Shown in pieces: positions 1-8,860 of a DNA stretch of 64,000 nucleotides (position 1 is the stretch's first letter; each line of letters begins with the position of its first letter). The notes beneath the pieces were generated by a model, which saw only the letters and a list, made by a program, of their open reading frames with translations, searched no databases and was not told the DNA's origin. The stretch covers positions 33,102 to 97,101 of the forward strand of contig CAYQQK010000006.1 in NCBI GenBank assembly GCA_964420065.1. The letters are read 5' to 3'. Position numbers and translations under genes: made by a program. This stretch comes from CAYQQK01 sp964420065. GTDB lineage: Bacteria; Bacillota; Dethiobacteria; DTU022.

Positions 1-454
1 CATTCTGTATGAGCTGCTCCGGAAGGGAGTGATCCGCGGTCAGCATTGTGATCCGATCTTTTTCCAGAAGATAGGCCCGGCTATCTCCAACATGGCCGAT
101 AGTCAGGAACCCTTTTTCTACGAACCCCACGGTTATGGTCGTCCCCATCCCCCGCAGCGCAGGATCGGCGGCGCCCCGCTCATAAACGAGGCGGTTGGCC
201 TCCTGGACCAGGGTGTTGATCATTTTTGCGACATCACAGGAGGGCTCCTCCGTTTTCGACAGATCTGGATACATTTTTCCCCAGAACCGTTCAACCACTG
301 CGACGGCCAGAGCGCTGGCGACGTCACCGGCGACATGCCCGCCCATTCCATCCGCAACCGCGATCAGAGCTTTTTCTTTGGCCAGGCGAACGAAGTAACT
401 GTCCTCGTTGCGCAAACGCTCCCGGCCGCAATTTGAAACCCCAACCCCTTGCAC
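1..454 (-). CDS. prpC: PP2C-type serine/threonine protein phosphatase, partial (3' end outside window)
   Basis: Only the N-terminal 151 codons are visible; the gene runs off the left edge. The motifs RERLRNEDSYFV, VADGMGGHVAGDVAS and MGTTITVGFV are the metal-binding Asp and Gly signatures of bacterial PP2C phosphatases, which remove phosphate from targets of the PASTA kinase PrkC. I chose the GTG start because a G-rich Shine-Dalgarno lies just upstream and an in-frame stop comes shortly before it. In Bacillus the order is rsmB-rlmN-prpC-prkC; here rlmN is missing between rsmB and prpC. It has its own promoter upstream. The assignment to PP2C is secure; the name rests on gene order. Confidence 0.9.
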   Translation of the reverse strand, partial: MQGVGVSNCGRERLRNEDSYFVRLAKEKALIAVADGMGGHVAGDVASALAVAVVERFWGKMYPDLSKTEEPSCDVAKMINTLVQEANRLVYERGAADPALRGMGTTITVGFVEKGFLTIGHVGDSRAYLLEKDRITMLTADHSLPEQLIQN

Positions 455-489
455 AAATCATTCCCCCCACCGGCCATGAGCCCGGATCA

Positions 490-518
490 AGTATAGCAAA
501 GATCGGGTGGTCAGGCAA
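490..518 (-). promoter_or_regulatory. sigma-A promoter for prpC
   Basis: On the minus strand TTGCCT and TATACT are separated by exactly 17 bp, and TGC precedes the -10, making it an extended -10. The -10 ends 35 bp ahead of the prpC GTG. Pattern match only. Confidence 0.6.
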
Positions 519-574
519 TGGGGGGGTTGCCATTATTTAACAAACAAGCAGCCGCCCCTTGCGACAATATATTT

Positions 575-1933
575 TTATTTCTTTTTCCATCGGGCGACAA
601 AAAAACCGTCCATACCGTGAAGGTGCGGGTAAAGGTCGAACCTTGCGGTCACCGCCGGCGGTGACCGCAATTCGGGAAGGGTGACGGGCAACAGGGGCAT
701 TGCTTCCGGAACAAGTGAAGGCACAGTCCGTTCCAAGATTTCCACCACCGCCATTGTCTCTTCGGTTTCATTACTGCAGACACTGTAGACCAGGATCCCG
801 CCGGACGGAAGAACAGCGACGGCAGCCTGCAGCAGCTCCAGTTGCAAGCGCTGCATCACCGATAGATCCTCCGGACGGCGCCGCCATTTGAGATCGGGCC
901 GGCGCCGGATCACACCCAGCCCGCTGCAAGGGGCGTCCACCAGGACCCGGTCCGGAACCGGCAATCCCGAACGGGCCGGGGCGCGGCCGTCGGCGGCAAT
1001 GGTGGTAATACTACGCAAGTCAAGGCGGCGTACCGCCCGATCCACCAGGCGCAGCCGCCCGGGGTTAGAATCGATTGCCAGAATCCGCCCTTCATCCCCC
1101 ATCAATTCGGCAAGATGGGTCGTTTTACCCCCGGGAGCGCTACAGAGATCCACAACGGTATCCCCCGGGCACGGCTCCAGTGCCGGAGCAACGAGCATGG
1201 CGCTTTCGCCCTGGACGGTACAAAGCCCGTCCCGGAAACTGTCGAGAGTGGCCGGGTTTACCCGCCCGGGAAGACGCACGGCAATGTCGACGGTCGAGCT
1301 GGGTAAGGCCCGGATTCCCGCGGCACCCAGTGCCTGCAGCAAACCTCGCCGGTCCAACCGGAGGCGGTTGAAACGCATTGACAGCGGCGCCGGACGGTTG
1401 TTTGCCGCACACAAGATCTCCGTTTCCGCGGCCCCGTAACGCTCAAGCCAGCGCTCCACCAACCAGATCGGGTGGCTTTGTTTGAGTGAAATAAAGCGCA
1501 CCGGATCTTTTTTTCGATCCGGCCAGGGCAGGGCGGCGGCGGAGCGGGCCAGGGAACGCAGGGAGGCGTTCACCAGGCCGGCCACCCCACGGTGGCCGAA
1601 ATGGCGGGCCAGACGGACCGTTTCATCCACGGCGGCAGGCACGGGAATACGTTTCATGTACAGGATCTGGTAGGCGCCGCTGCGCAGAAGGTTGCGAATC
1701 CATGGAGTCAAACCCGGAAGGGGATGCTGCAGGTGCTGCTGTAGAGCCCAATCGAGGGTGTTCAGGCGTTGTACGGTTCCGGCAGCGATACGGGAAGCAA
1801 GAGCCCTTTCCCGGGAGGGCAGGCGGCACAGCAAAAATGGAAGGACCAGGTTCAGGTAAGATCGATCCCGTTCCACCCGCACCAGGGCGCGCAGGGCCGC
1901 TTCCCGTGCCCCAAAAGGCAATTCCCGGGTCAC
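575..1933 (-). CDS. rsmB: 16S rRNA (cytosine-967-C5)-methyltransferase RsmB
   Basis: RsmB methylates C967 of 16S rRNA using S-adenosylmethionine. The 452-residue protein has an N-terminal NusB-like helical domain (about residues 5-135). The methyltransferase domain follows: SAM-binding DLCSAPGGK (262-270), motif IV DAPCSGLG (PCSG at 335-338) and motif VI YSVC (383-386), whose Cys386 is the expected catalytic nucleophile. The length is normal for the family. It follows fmt after 313 bp, the usual Firmicute order def-fmt-rsmB, although here the gap is unusually wide. Start ATG/GTG at the beginning of MTRELPFGARE, with RBS-like GGGGGGAAAG upstream. Confidence 0.95.
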   Translation of the reverse strand: MTRELPFGAREAALRALVRVERDRSYLNLVLPFLLCRLPSRERALASRIAAGTVQRLNTLDWALQQHLQHPLPGLTPWIRNLLRSGAYQILYMKRIPVPAAVDETVRLARHFGHRGVAGLVNASLRSLARSAAALPWPDRKKDPVRFISLKQSHPIWLVERWLERYGAAETEILCAANNRPAPLSMRFNRLRLDRRGLLQALGAAGIRALPSSTVDIAVRLPGRVNPATLDSFRDGLCTVQGESAMLVAPALEPCPGDTVVDLCSAPGGKTTHLAELMGDEGRILAIDSNPGRLRLVDRAVRRLDLRSITTIAADGRAPARSGLPVPDRVLVDAPCSGLGVIRRRPDLKWRRRPEDLSVMQRLQLELLQAAVAVLPSGGILVYSVCSNETEETMAVVEILERTVPSLVPEAMPLLPVTLPELRSPPAVTARFDLYPHLHGMDGFFVARWKKK

Positions 1934-1965
1934 CGGGCTTTCCCCCCTACCCCCGAATTTTCATT

Positions 1966-2018
1966 GCGGGGCGGCCTGAAAGAGCACCCCTTGATCCAGC
2001 GCGCTCAGGCCGCCCGCC
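1966..2018. repeat. inverted repeat in the fmt-rsmB gap
   Basis: The 313-bp space between fmt and rsmB holds no convincing gene. Its only clear structure is an inverted repeat with a perfect 10-bp arm, GGCGGCCTGA/TCAGGCCGCC, separated by 25 bp, ending about 35 bp before the rsmB start. No U-run follows on either strand, so it is not a standard terminator. It could be an attenuator-like hairpin or a small repeat. Confidence 0.5.
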
Positions 2019-2246
2019 CCTTGCCGGAAACACAAGGGCCGGCGCTTTCAGGCTCAATAGTACAAGATCTTTTCCGCCGGGGGCCGCCTCACCCGTCGTC
2101 AATGCAGGCCAAAATCCCCGGCCCATGGGGGAACTTGATCGAGCTTGTCCCGGCTAACAATAGGTGAAACTTGAAATGCAATAATCTGTTCCGCACCTTC
2201 AAAGATCCCTTGCAACGGGGGAATAAAAGAGGCCTTGCCCGATATT

Positions 2247-3221
2247 TCAGGTGAAACGGGCACCCGGGGTGATCGCGTAGCCGCGGGCGAACGCACCGGC
2301 TTCCATCGGACGCTTGCCCGCGGGCTGCACCGCCAGCAGTTCCAGGAGACCGCCACCGGTAGCCACGGCAATTGAAGCGGCGGTAACCGCACAGATACTG
2401 CCCGGCGCAGGGGTAGTCTCAACCTGCTCGGGGGGCTTGCCGTCGCCTCGGGCGGCGGCCGGCGGGAGGGCGGCTTTCAAGATTTTCAAACGGCGCCCCT
2501 GCCAGAACGTGTACGCTCCCGGTCGCGGGGCCAGCCCCCGGATCCGGTTAAAAAGGGAATCACGATCCAGACTCCAATCCAGCCGCTCTTCCGACGGTTT
2601 CAGGGGCGGGGCAAAGCTAACCCGGGCCGAGTCCTGGGGGGTAAACACGGCCGTTCCCGCAGCCAGGGCCGCGACGGCCCGGACCAGAAGCGCCCCGCCG
2701 GCGACGGCAAGCCGGTCAGATAGCGCACCGGCGGTTTCTTCCGGTCCAACGGCCAGGCTTTCCTGGAGGATGATCGCCCCGGCATCCATCTCCGGGACCA
2801 TGCGTATGATCGTCACCCCGGTTACGGCCGCCCCCTCCATGATCGCGCGTTGAACCGGCGCCGCTCCCCGAAAGGCGGGAAGCAAAGAGGGGTGCAGGTT
2901 GATGCATCCCAGCGCGGGCAATTCCAGCAACCGGGGCGGAAGCAAACCGCCATAAGCCGCGGTAACGATCAGGTCCGGTGCAGCCTCCTGCAACATTTCC
3001 CAACAGCTTTCATTCCCGGGGGAAACCGGTTGTCCCACCGCCAGGCCCAACTCCAGAGCAGCCTTTTTAACCGGCGGAGCGCCAACCCGGCGGCCGCGTC
3101 CCCCCGGCCGGTCGGGCCGGGTGATCACCAGGGCAAGCCGGTGCGGGCCGCGATGAAGTGTCTGCAACGCCGGCAGGGCAAAATTGGGAGTGCCCATGAA
3201 CACCAGCCGCAGTGCTCTCAC
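2247..3221 (-). CDS. fmt: methionyl-tRNA formyltransferase
   Basis: Fmt formylates Met-tRNAfMet with 10-formyl-THF so that translation can initiate. The 324-residue protein begins RLVFMGTPNFALPAL, has the formyl-transferase core INLHPSLLPAFRGAAP (Asn108, His110) and Asp146 in PEMDAG, followed by the C-terminal tRNA-binding OB domain. The start is GTG and overlaps the def stop as GTGA, so translation is probably coupled to def. The pair adds and then removes the N-formyl group. Confidence 0.97.
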   Translation of the reverse strand: MRALRLVFMGTPNFALPALQTLHRGPHRLALVITRPDRPGGRGRRVGAPPVKKAALELGLAVGQPVSPGNESCWEMLQEAAPDLIVTAAYGGLLPPRLLELPALGCINLHPSLLPAFRGAAPVQRAIMEGAAVTGVTIIRMVPEMDAGAIILQESLAVGPEETAGALSDRLAVAGGALLVRAVAALAAGTAVFTPQDSARVSFAPPLKPSEERLDWSLDRDSLFNRIRGLAPRPGAYTFWQGRRLKILKAALPPAAARGDGKPPEQVETTPAPGSICAVTAASIAVATGGGLLELLAVQPAGKRPMEAGAFARGYAITPGARFT

Positions 3222-3709
3222 GACCCATCCCCCTCCTCTCCTTCCTCCGGATCGAGAAGGCGTACGGCCCGGTCCACGATCAGGATCCCGTCCAGATGAT
3301 CGATTTCATGTTGTAAAACCCGGGCCGGGAACCCCGAAGCCTCGATCCGGACCGGACAGCCTTCCCGATCCAGGGCCTCCACCACGACCTGTTCGGCACG
3401 GGGCACCTCGCCGGTAACCCCCGGCAGGCTCAAGCAGCCCTCCACCCCCAAAATTTTACCGCTACGTTCCCGGAAATTGGGGTTAATCAACTGCATCAGC
3501 CGGTTTTTTCCTTCCCCGCCCGGATCGAAAACGATGATCCGCTTCGGCACCCCTACCTGGGGTGCAGCCAGGCCTACCCCCCCGGCATGATACATGGTTT
3601 CAACCATATCATCGAGCAACCGTAAAATCACCCGGTCTATTTTGGGGACCGGGTTGGCCGGACGGCGCAAAACCGGCTCGCCCACTTCAAATATTCTGCG
3701 GATGGCCAC
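3218..3709 (-). CDS. def: peptide deformylase
   Basis: Def is the metal-dependent hydrolase that removes the formyl group from nascent proteins. The 163-residue protein carries all three family motifs: GVGLAAPQ (44-51), EGCLS with metal ligand Cys92, and HEIDH with ligands His134 and His138 and catalytic Glu135. I chose the GTG start before AIRRIFEVGEP because GGGAGGTG precedes it by about 5 nt; a longer in-frame ORF reaches into priA and lacks support. It begins 22 bp after priA. Confidence 0.97.
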   Translation of the reverse strand: MAIRRIFEVGEPVLRRPANPVPKIDRVILRLLDDMVETMYHAGGVGLAAPQVGVPKRIIVFDPGGEGKNRLMQLINPNFRERSGKILGVEGCLSLPGVTGEVPRAEQVVVEALDREGCPVRIEASGFPARVLQHEIDHLDGILIVDRAVRLLDPEEGEEGDGS

Positions 3710-3731
3710 GGCGGCACCTCCCGATAACCGA

Positions 3732-5780
3732 TTATAGCACTGCCTGCGGGTTGAAATCCACCGCCAGCCGGACCGGGTGGGGCGGGCGGCGGTCCCGAAA
3801 CGCAACCATCTCCCGGCGTAAAACCGGGACCAGGGCGGCCAGGCGCGAGCCCTTCAAAATTGTCTGAACGCGGTAGTTCTCATTTAACCGGAAAAGAGGT
3901 GCCGGGGCCGGCCCCAGCACCTCCGCACCCGCCAAAGGCAATTTTTCCAGGGCAACGGTAAAAGAGGAGGCCGCTTCCCAGACCCGAACGGAATCGCTTC
4001 CACTGAACAAAAACCGGATGATCTCGCTGAACGGAGGGTAAGAAAGTTCACGACGGTGTTCCAGCTCTTCCCGGTAAAAAGAATGAAAATCGTGGGCTGC
4101 TGCCGCGCGGATGCAGTCCTGTGCCGGATGATAGGTCTGCAAGATCACCCGCCCCGCGACCGCACCGCGGCCGGCCCTTCCGGCGACCTGGGTCAGGAGC
4201 TGGAAGGTGCGCTCGGCCGAGCGGAAATCGGGCAGGTTCAAAGCGGTGTCGGCGGTGATGATCCCAACCAGGGTCACCCCCTGCAGATCGAGCCCCTTGG
4301 CGATCATCTGGGTGCCGACGAGGATCTTGGCCCGCCTTTCCCGAAAGAGACGGAAAATCCGGGCGTGACTGTCCCGCCCGGCGGTGGTATCACTATCCAT
4401 GCGCACAACCGGCGCGCCGGGAAAGAATCTGCGGACATCCTTTTCAACCCGTTCGGTGCCCACTCCAAAATGGCGGATCGAAACACCGCCGCATTCGGGA
4501 CAGCAGTCGGGCACAGGGACGGTATAGGAACAGTAATGGCATACCAGCTCCTTCCTGGAAGCATGCAAGGTCAGGGAGACGGCACAGCGCGGACAGCGTA
4601 ACACGTGGCCGCATTCGCGACAGAGCAAAAAACTGGCATATCCACGGCGGTTAAGAAACAGGATCGCCTGCTCATCCCGACCGAGTACCTCGCGCAATGC
4701 GGCGAGCAGGGGCCGGCTGAAAATATGGCGATGCCCTTCCTTTAGCTCCCGGCGCATATCGACAACCCGGACCGGCGGCAAAGCAAAAGGGGTGACCCGG
4801 TCGGGCAGCTCCAGTAGCTCGAGTTGTTTCTGTTCACCCTGGAAATAACTTTCGAGGGAGGGGGTGGCACTGCCCAGAAGGAGCACCCCCCGGTGATAGC
4901 GGCAACGCCACCAGGCCACCTCCCGGGCATCGTAGCGGGGCGATTCCTCCTGTTTGTAACTGCTTTCGTGTTCTTCGTCGACAATGAACAGACCGGGGCG
5001 ATCCAGAGGGGCAAAAACGGCCGAGCGAGCACCGAGGACGACCGGGGTCCTCCCGTCCCGGATCCAGCGCCATTGCGCCGCCCTTTCGGCGGGGGTAAGG
5101 CGACTGTGCAAAACGGCCAGCCGGCCCGGAAACCGCGCCCGGAAACGTTCCACCATCTGGGGCGTGAGCGCAATTTCCGGAACCAGCACACAGGCACCAC
5201 GCCCCTGCTGCAAGCTGTACGCTACCGCCTGAAGGTAAACTTCTGTTTTGCCGCTTCCGGTAATACCGTGCAGCAAAATTTTATGGGGCCGCCCGGCTTT
5301 CAGGACGGCATGGAGACGTTCGACGGCTTCCTGCTGCGGTCCGGTCAGGGCAAAGGCCCGGGTGGCCCGTTCGGGTTCCGGTCCCGGTTGCGCCGTTCCG
5401 ACAGCAACAGCAAGGGTGTCTTGCGCCGCCAGCCGCACACCGGTCCGGCGGCCCTGGCGAAAGCCCGCCGGGAGCATCGCCCGTAAGGCTTCAATGCGCC
5501 GGCAAAAATAACGGTGCGCCATCCAGGCCGAAAGGGCGATCAGTTCGGGCCTGAAAAGGGGCTCTTCCGCGACCAGCGCCATGATCTCACGCAGCGGAGT
5601 TACCGCCGGCCGGGCGACACGGCGCAGAACGAATCCGTAATGATTGCGCTTTCCCAGGGGCACCCGCACCAGAACCCCGGGCTCAATTCTTGGAGCCAGT
5701 TCCGGCGGTACGGCATAATGGAAGGGCCGGTCGACTCTGTCCGTAACAAGATCGATCAAAACTTCGGCATAAACGGTCAT
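3732..5780 (-). CDS. priA: primosomal protein N' (replication restart helicase PriA)
   Basis: PriA is a superfamily 2 3'-5' DNA helicase that reloads the replisome at stalled forks. The 682-residue protein has the N-terminal 3'-DNA-binding domain (1-100), Walker A GITGSGKT (172-179), a DEEH box in VDEEHESSY, and eight cysteines in CRECGHVLRCPRC and HYCSYTVPVPDCCPECGG that form the zinc-binding insert. Helicase motifs VGTQMIAKGLD and TQVAGRAGRG follow. It is slightly shorter than E. coli PriA (732). The RBS is weak. It lies first in the priA-def-fmt group. Confidence 0.97.
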   Translation of the reverse strand: MTVYAEVLIDLVTDRVDRPFHYAVPPELAPRIEPGVLVRVPLGKRNHYGFVLRRVARPAVTPLREIMALVAEEPLFRPELIALSAWMAHRYFCRRIEALRAMLPAGFRQGRRTGVRLAAQDTLAVAVGTAQPGPEPERATRAFALTGPQQEAVERLHAVLKAGRPHKILLHGITGSGKTEVYLQAVAYSLQQGRGACVLVPEIALTPQMVERFRARFPGRLAVLHSRLTPAERAAQWRWIRDGRTPVVLGARSAVFAPLDRPGLFIVDEEHESSYKQEESPRYDAREVAWWRCRYHRGVLLLGSATPSLESYFQGEQKQLELLELPDRVTPFALPPVRVVDMRRELKEGHRHIFSRPLLAALREVLGRDEQAILFLNRRGYASFLLCRECGHVLRCPRCAVSLTLHASRKELVCHYCSYTVPVPDCCPECGGVSIRHFGVGTERVEKDVRRFFPGAPVVRMDSDTTAGRDSHARIFRLFRERRAKILVGTQMIAKGLDLQGVTLVGIITADTALNLPDFRSAERTFQLLTQVAGRAGRGAVAGRVILQTYHPAQDCIRAAAAHDFHSFYREELEHRRELSYPPFSEIIRFLFSGSDSVRVWEAASSFTVALEKLPLAGAEVLGPAPAPLFRLNENYRVQTILKGSRLAALVPVLRREMVAFRDRRPPHPVRLAVDFNPQAVL

Positions 5781-5819
5781 GGATAAACTTTACCATGAAC
5801 GCAACATATTTTCATTGTC

Positions 5820-5828
5820 TGCTATAAT
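5820..5828 (+). promoter_or_regulatory. extended -10 promoter for the SpoIIM-like gene
   Basis: TGCTATAAT is a perfect extended -10 element 41 bp before the ATG. No good -35 hexamer sits 17 bp upstream, which is tolerable for an extended -10 promoter. Pattern match. Confidence 0.5.
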
Positions 5829-5869
5829 GAAAGGAAGCGGCAAACGGAGCGTATTCCCGGCAGAAAGGT

Positions 5870-6490
5870 ATGAGGCCTATGTTTTTTCCGATTAAACAGG
5901 TGCTAAGGGCAAACCGGAGCTGGCTGCTCATGGCGTTGCTGTTTTTCTTGACCGGCTTGTTTGTTTTCTACTATTTCACGCTTCAAAGCGGCTGGCTGCC
6001 CGATTCCGCCATCGGCCAACAGTTCTCGCAGCTTCAAGAACTTTTCAAAGCGATCGACAATGCTCCCACTGCGGTCACGGCCGCCCTGATTTTTATGAAT
6101 AATTTTTTGTCAATGGCCCAGATGCTCCTGCTCGGCTTCCTGGCGGGATTGTCGCCTCTGCTTACCCTCTTTCTCAATGGAGCATTGATGGGAGCGGTAG
6201 CCGGACTGCTGCAGCAACAGGGGATGCCGGTCTTCTCCTTCCTGTTGCTCGGAATTTTGCCTCACGGGGTTTTCGAATTGACATCCTTTTTTATCTGCGG
6301 CGGTCTCGGGCTTAAACTGGGGTACCATTGTCTCGCCTCCCCCCTTCCGGGGAAAACCCGGGGCGAAAGTTTTCGTTATATCTGGAAGGAGGCTATTTCG
6401 GTCCTGCCCCTGGTAGTTTTTCTTCTGGTGGCAGCGGCGATAGTTGAAACCTATTTTACTTCAGCCCTGCTGCAGCGTTTTCTTCCCTGA
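5870..6490 (+). CDS. SpoIIM/DUF95-family integral membrane protein
   Basis: The 206-residue protein has four to five hydrophobic segments and the family hallmarks FMNNFLSMAQMLLLGF, LFLNGALMGAV and ILPHGVFELTSFF. The last of these is the conserved HGxFE motif of the stage II sporulation protein M (DUF95) family. SpoIIM proper acts with SpoIID and SpoIIP in septal peptidoglycan thinning and engulfment; many paralogues exist with unknown roles, so I do not assign spoIIM. It is the only plus-strand gene in this part and sits between coaBC and priA, which are normally adjacent. GAAAGG precedes the ATG; a second in-frame ATG nine bases on is an alternative start. Confidence 0.8.
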   Translation: MRPMFFPIKQVLRANRSWLLMALLFFLTGLFVFYYFTLQSGWLPDSAIGQQFSQLQELFKAIDNAPTAVTAALIFMNNFLSMAQMLLLGFLAGLSPLLTLFLNGALMGAVAGLLQQQGMPVFSFLLLGILPHGVFELTSFFICGGLGLKLGYHCLASPLPGKTRGESFRYIWKEAISVLPLVVFLLVAAAIVETYFTSALLQRFLP

Positions 6491-6513
6491 GCGCTTCCAA
6501 GTCGCCTTCGCGA

Positions 6514-7713
6514 TCACGTTCCGCTAACCGCCAGGAGGGCGGCGACACGATCAAGAATACAGTGGGCCAGGTCCTCCTTTTTCATCAAGGGCAGTTCCTC
6601 TGCCCCCCCCTGCCGGTCGATCAGGCAGGCCCGGTTGGTTTCCACGGCAAAACCGGCCGCGTCCGCGGTCAGATCGTTGGCCACGACCAGGTCAAGGTTT
6701 TTGCAGGCCAGTTTCTTCCGGGCGTTTTCAAAAATATTTTCAGTTTCAGCGGCAAAACCGACCAGAATCCGTCCCTCTTTGCGCCGTCCCAGCTCCAACA
6801 GGATATCGGGGTTGGCAACCAGCTCGACAGTAAAACCGGCCGTACTTTTTTTGATCTTCTGTTCGGCGTCTCGGGCCGGACGGTAGTCGGACACGGCCGC
6901 CGCTTTGATCACCAGACGGCAGGAGGAAAAATGCTCCAGCACGGCCCGGTACATCTCCCGGGCCGTCGTCACCCGCACCAGATCCACCCCCGGCGGGCAA
7001 GGTTGCACACCGGGACCGCTGATCAGAGTTACCGCAGCGCCCCGTTCCGCCAGGGCCCGGGCGCAAGCATAACCCATCCGCCCGCTCGAGGGGCTGCTTA
7101 AAAAACGGACCGGATCCAGCGGTTCCCGGGTCGGCCCGGCGGTTACAAGAGCGCGAATCCCTTCAAAATCTTTCCGGCTCAAAACGGAACGGACAAAATA
7201 AAAAATATGCTCCGGTTCAGGCAGGCGGCCCGGACCGGCCGTCCCGCAAGCCAGCTCGCCGCAATCGGGAGTCATGACCTTCACTCCCCGTCGGCGCAAC
7301 GTTTCCAGGTTTTCCTGAACCACGGCGGAGGCGTACATGGCCTCGTTCATCGAGGGAACAACCACCACCGGGCAGCGCAGGGCCAGGTAAAGGGTGGTCA
7401 GAAAATTATCGGCAACACCGGCGGTCATTTTCCCGATGGTGGAGGCACTGGCCGGGGCTATCACCAAAACCCGGGCTTTCCCGGCCAGGTCCACGTGTTG
7501 GACCTTTTCTTCCCCCGGGGAATCAAAAACACCCACCGGCACGGGCCTTCCGGTCAAGGTCCGAAAAGTAAGCGGGCTGATGAAACGCGTCGCCGCCGGG
7601 GTCAGCACCGCCTGGACGACGTGGCCCCGGCGTACAAAAATCCGGGTCAGTTCCGCCGCCTTGTAAGCGGCGATACCCCCGGTTACACCGATCAGGATCA
7701 GTTCCACGCCCAT
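6514..7713 (-). CDS. coaBC: bifunctional phosphopantothenoylcysteine decarboxylase/phosphopantothenate-cysteine ligase
   Basis: CoaBC carries out two consecutive steps of coenzyme A synthesis. In the N-terminal flavin-dependent CoaC half, His73 (in HVDLA), the substrate-binding PSMNEAMY (120-127; the usual form is PAMNxxM) and catalytic Cys156 in CGELACGTAG are visible. The C-terminal CoaB half begins near residue 185 with VTAGPTREPLDPVRFLSSPS and ends with the KxxDLVVAND region. The 399-residue length is standard. It lies five bases after rpoZ and follows the rpoZ-coaBC-priA order, interrupted only by the plus-strand SpoIIM-like gene. Confidence 0.96.
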   Translation of the reverse strand: MGVELILIGVTGGIAAYKAAELTRIFVRRGHVVQAVLTPAATRFISPLTFRTLTGRPVPVGVFDSPGEEKVQHVDLAGKARVLVIAPASASTIGKMTAGVADNFLTTLYLALRCPVVVVPSMNEAMYASAVVQENLETLRRRGVKVMTPDCGELACGTAGPGRLPEPEHIFYFVRSVLSRKDFEGIRALVTAGPTREPLDPVRFLSSPSSGRMGYACARALAERGAAVTLISGPGVQPCPPGVDLVRVTTAREMYRAVLEHFSSCRLVIKAAAVSDYRPARDAEQKIKKSTAGFTVELVANPDILLELGRRKEGRILVGFAAETENIFENARKKLACKNLDLVVANDLTADAAGFAVETNRACLIDRQGGAEELPLMKKEDLAHCILDRVAALLAVSGT

Positions 7714-7718
7714 CCCCC

Positions 7719-7925
7719 CTACTTGATCCCGTCACGAATGCGTTCGTATTCGATATGGCCGTTGCCGATCTCATGCAAGGCGATGGTCACCTCCTTGCGT
7801 GAAGACACCGTCACGGTTGTCCTGGCGCCATCCCGGATCTGGCGCGCCCGCTTGGCGGCGGCAATAACCAGGGTGTACTTGCTGTCCACCTGGCCAATTA
7901 AATGGTCGATCGACGGGTAAATCAC
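7719..7925 (-). CDS. rpoZ: RNA polymerase omega subunit
   Basis: Omega is a small RNA polymerase subunit that assists assembly by chaperoning beta prime. The 68-residue product has the conserved YPSIDHLIGQVDSKYTLV start and the AAAKRARQI helix. A longer ORF upstream is available, but the GTG start is preferred because GGAGGTGA lies 6-7 nt upstream and the N-terminus then matches the family. The start overlaps the gmk stop codon as GTGA, giving translational coupling. Confidence 0.92.
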   Translation of the reverse strand: MIYPSIDHLIGQVDSKYTLVIAAAKRARQIRDGARTTVTVSSRKEVTIALHEIGNGHIEYERIRDGIK

Positions 7926-8530
7926 GGATTGTTCACCTCCCACGCAGCCGGTCGGGCGCGTCGACTGGTACGACATTTTTCCGCCGTGATGATCGCGGCT
8001 ATTTGCCGGGCCGCTTCTTCAACCCGGTCGTTTATGACCAGATAGCTGTATTCCCGATAGGCCTCCATCTCCCGGCCGGCGATCTCCAGGCGTTTTTCGA
8101 TACCGGGCCGGTTTTCGGTCCCCCGGCCGATAATCCGTTTCACCAGGGCTTCCCGGGTTGGTGGAGCGAGAAACACGGAGACCGCCCGGGGTTCTTTTTC
8201 CCGCACCTGTCGCGCCCCCTGGATGTCGATCTCCAGAAGCAAATCCATCCCGGCAGCAACACTTGATGTTACCGTTTCTTTAAAAGTCCCGTAAAAATGG
8301 CCGTGAATCCGGGCCCACTCCAGCAATTGACCCTTGGCGAGAAGGATCTGAAAGCCGGCCGGACTGATGAAATAGTAATCACGGCCCTCGATTTCGCCGG
8401 GACGTGGCAGACGGGTCGTCACGGAAACGGACACTTTCAGGTCCGGGCACAGCTCCAGCAGCCGCCGGCAGACGGTACCTTTCCCCACTCCCGAAGGCCC
8501 CGACAGAATTACCAGCAGGCCTTCCAGCAT
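7922..8530 (-). CDS. gmk: guanylate kinase
   Basis: Gmk phosphorylates GMP to GDP. The 202-residue protein starts MLEGLLVILSGPSGVGKGTV, with the P-loop GPSGVGKG at 11-18, then the GMP-binding SVSVTTRLPRPGE and GRDYYF motifs. I chose this ATG over the longer ORF because GGGGGAG lies 7 nt upstream and the protein then has the usual length. It follows remA after 19 bp, the standard yicC-remA-gmk-rpoZ order. Confidence 0.97.
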   Translation of the reverse strand: MLEGLLVILSGPSGVGKGTVCRRLLELCPDLKVSVSVTTRLPRPGEIEGRDYYFISPAGFQILLAKGQLLEWARIHGHFYGTFKETVTSSVAAGMDLLLEIDIQGARQVREKEPRAVSVFLAPPTREALVKRIIGRGTENRPGIEKRLEIAGREMEAYREYSYLVINDRVEEAARQIAAIITAEKCRTSRRARPAAWEVNNP

Positions 8531-8549
8531 GTTAGAACTCCCCCGGTTT

Positions 8550-8822
8550 TTACTCCTGCTCGAACCCGGCCGGAATGGTTTCCCTGGCCTGGAGGCGGTG
8601 CTTGACCGTTTCCGGCTGTACCGCGGAAAGGATGACATGGGTACTGTCGGTCACAATAACCGCACGGGTGCGCCTGCCGTAAGTGGCATCGATGAGCATA
8701 CCCCGGTCCCGGGCTTCGTTGATGATCCGTTTGATCGGAGCAGACTCGGGACTGACGATGGCGATGATCCGTCCCGCGGAAACAATGTTGCCGAAACCGA
8801 TATTGATCAATTTGATGTCCAA
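8550..8822 (-). CDS. remA: RemA-like regulator (DUF370)
   Basis: The 90-residue protein begins MDIKLINIGFGNIVSAGRII and contains SPESAPIKRII, both typical of the RemA/YlzA family. In Bacillus RemA binds DNA and activates biofilm matrix and osmoprotection genes; in Clostridia its role is less known. The conserved place between yicC and gmk supports the name. The family usually ends near residue 85-90, as here. Confidence 0.9.
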   Translation of the reverse strand: MDIKLINIGFGNIVSAGRIIAIVSPESAPIKRIINEARDRGMLIDATYGRRTRAVIVTDSTHVILSAVQPETVKHRLQARETIPAGFEQE

Positions 8823-8860
8823 ACCACGACCTCCTTTTCCAACACCATGCGCGGACTATT

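Noticed and set aside
2099..2422. 107-residue minus-strand ORF overlapping fmt and the fmt-rsmB gap
   Set aside because: Out of frame with fmt and overlapping its 3' end; no RBS and low-complexity composition.
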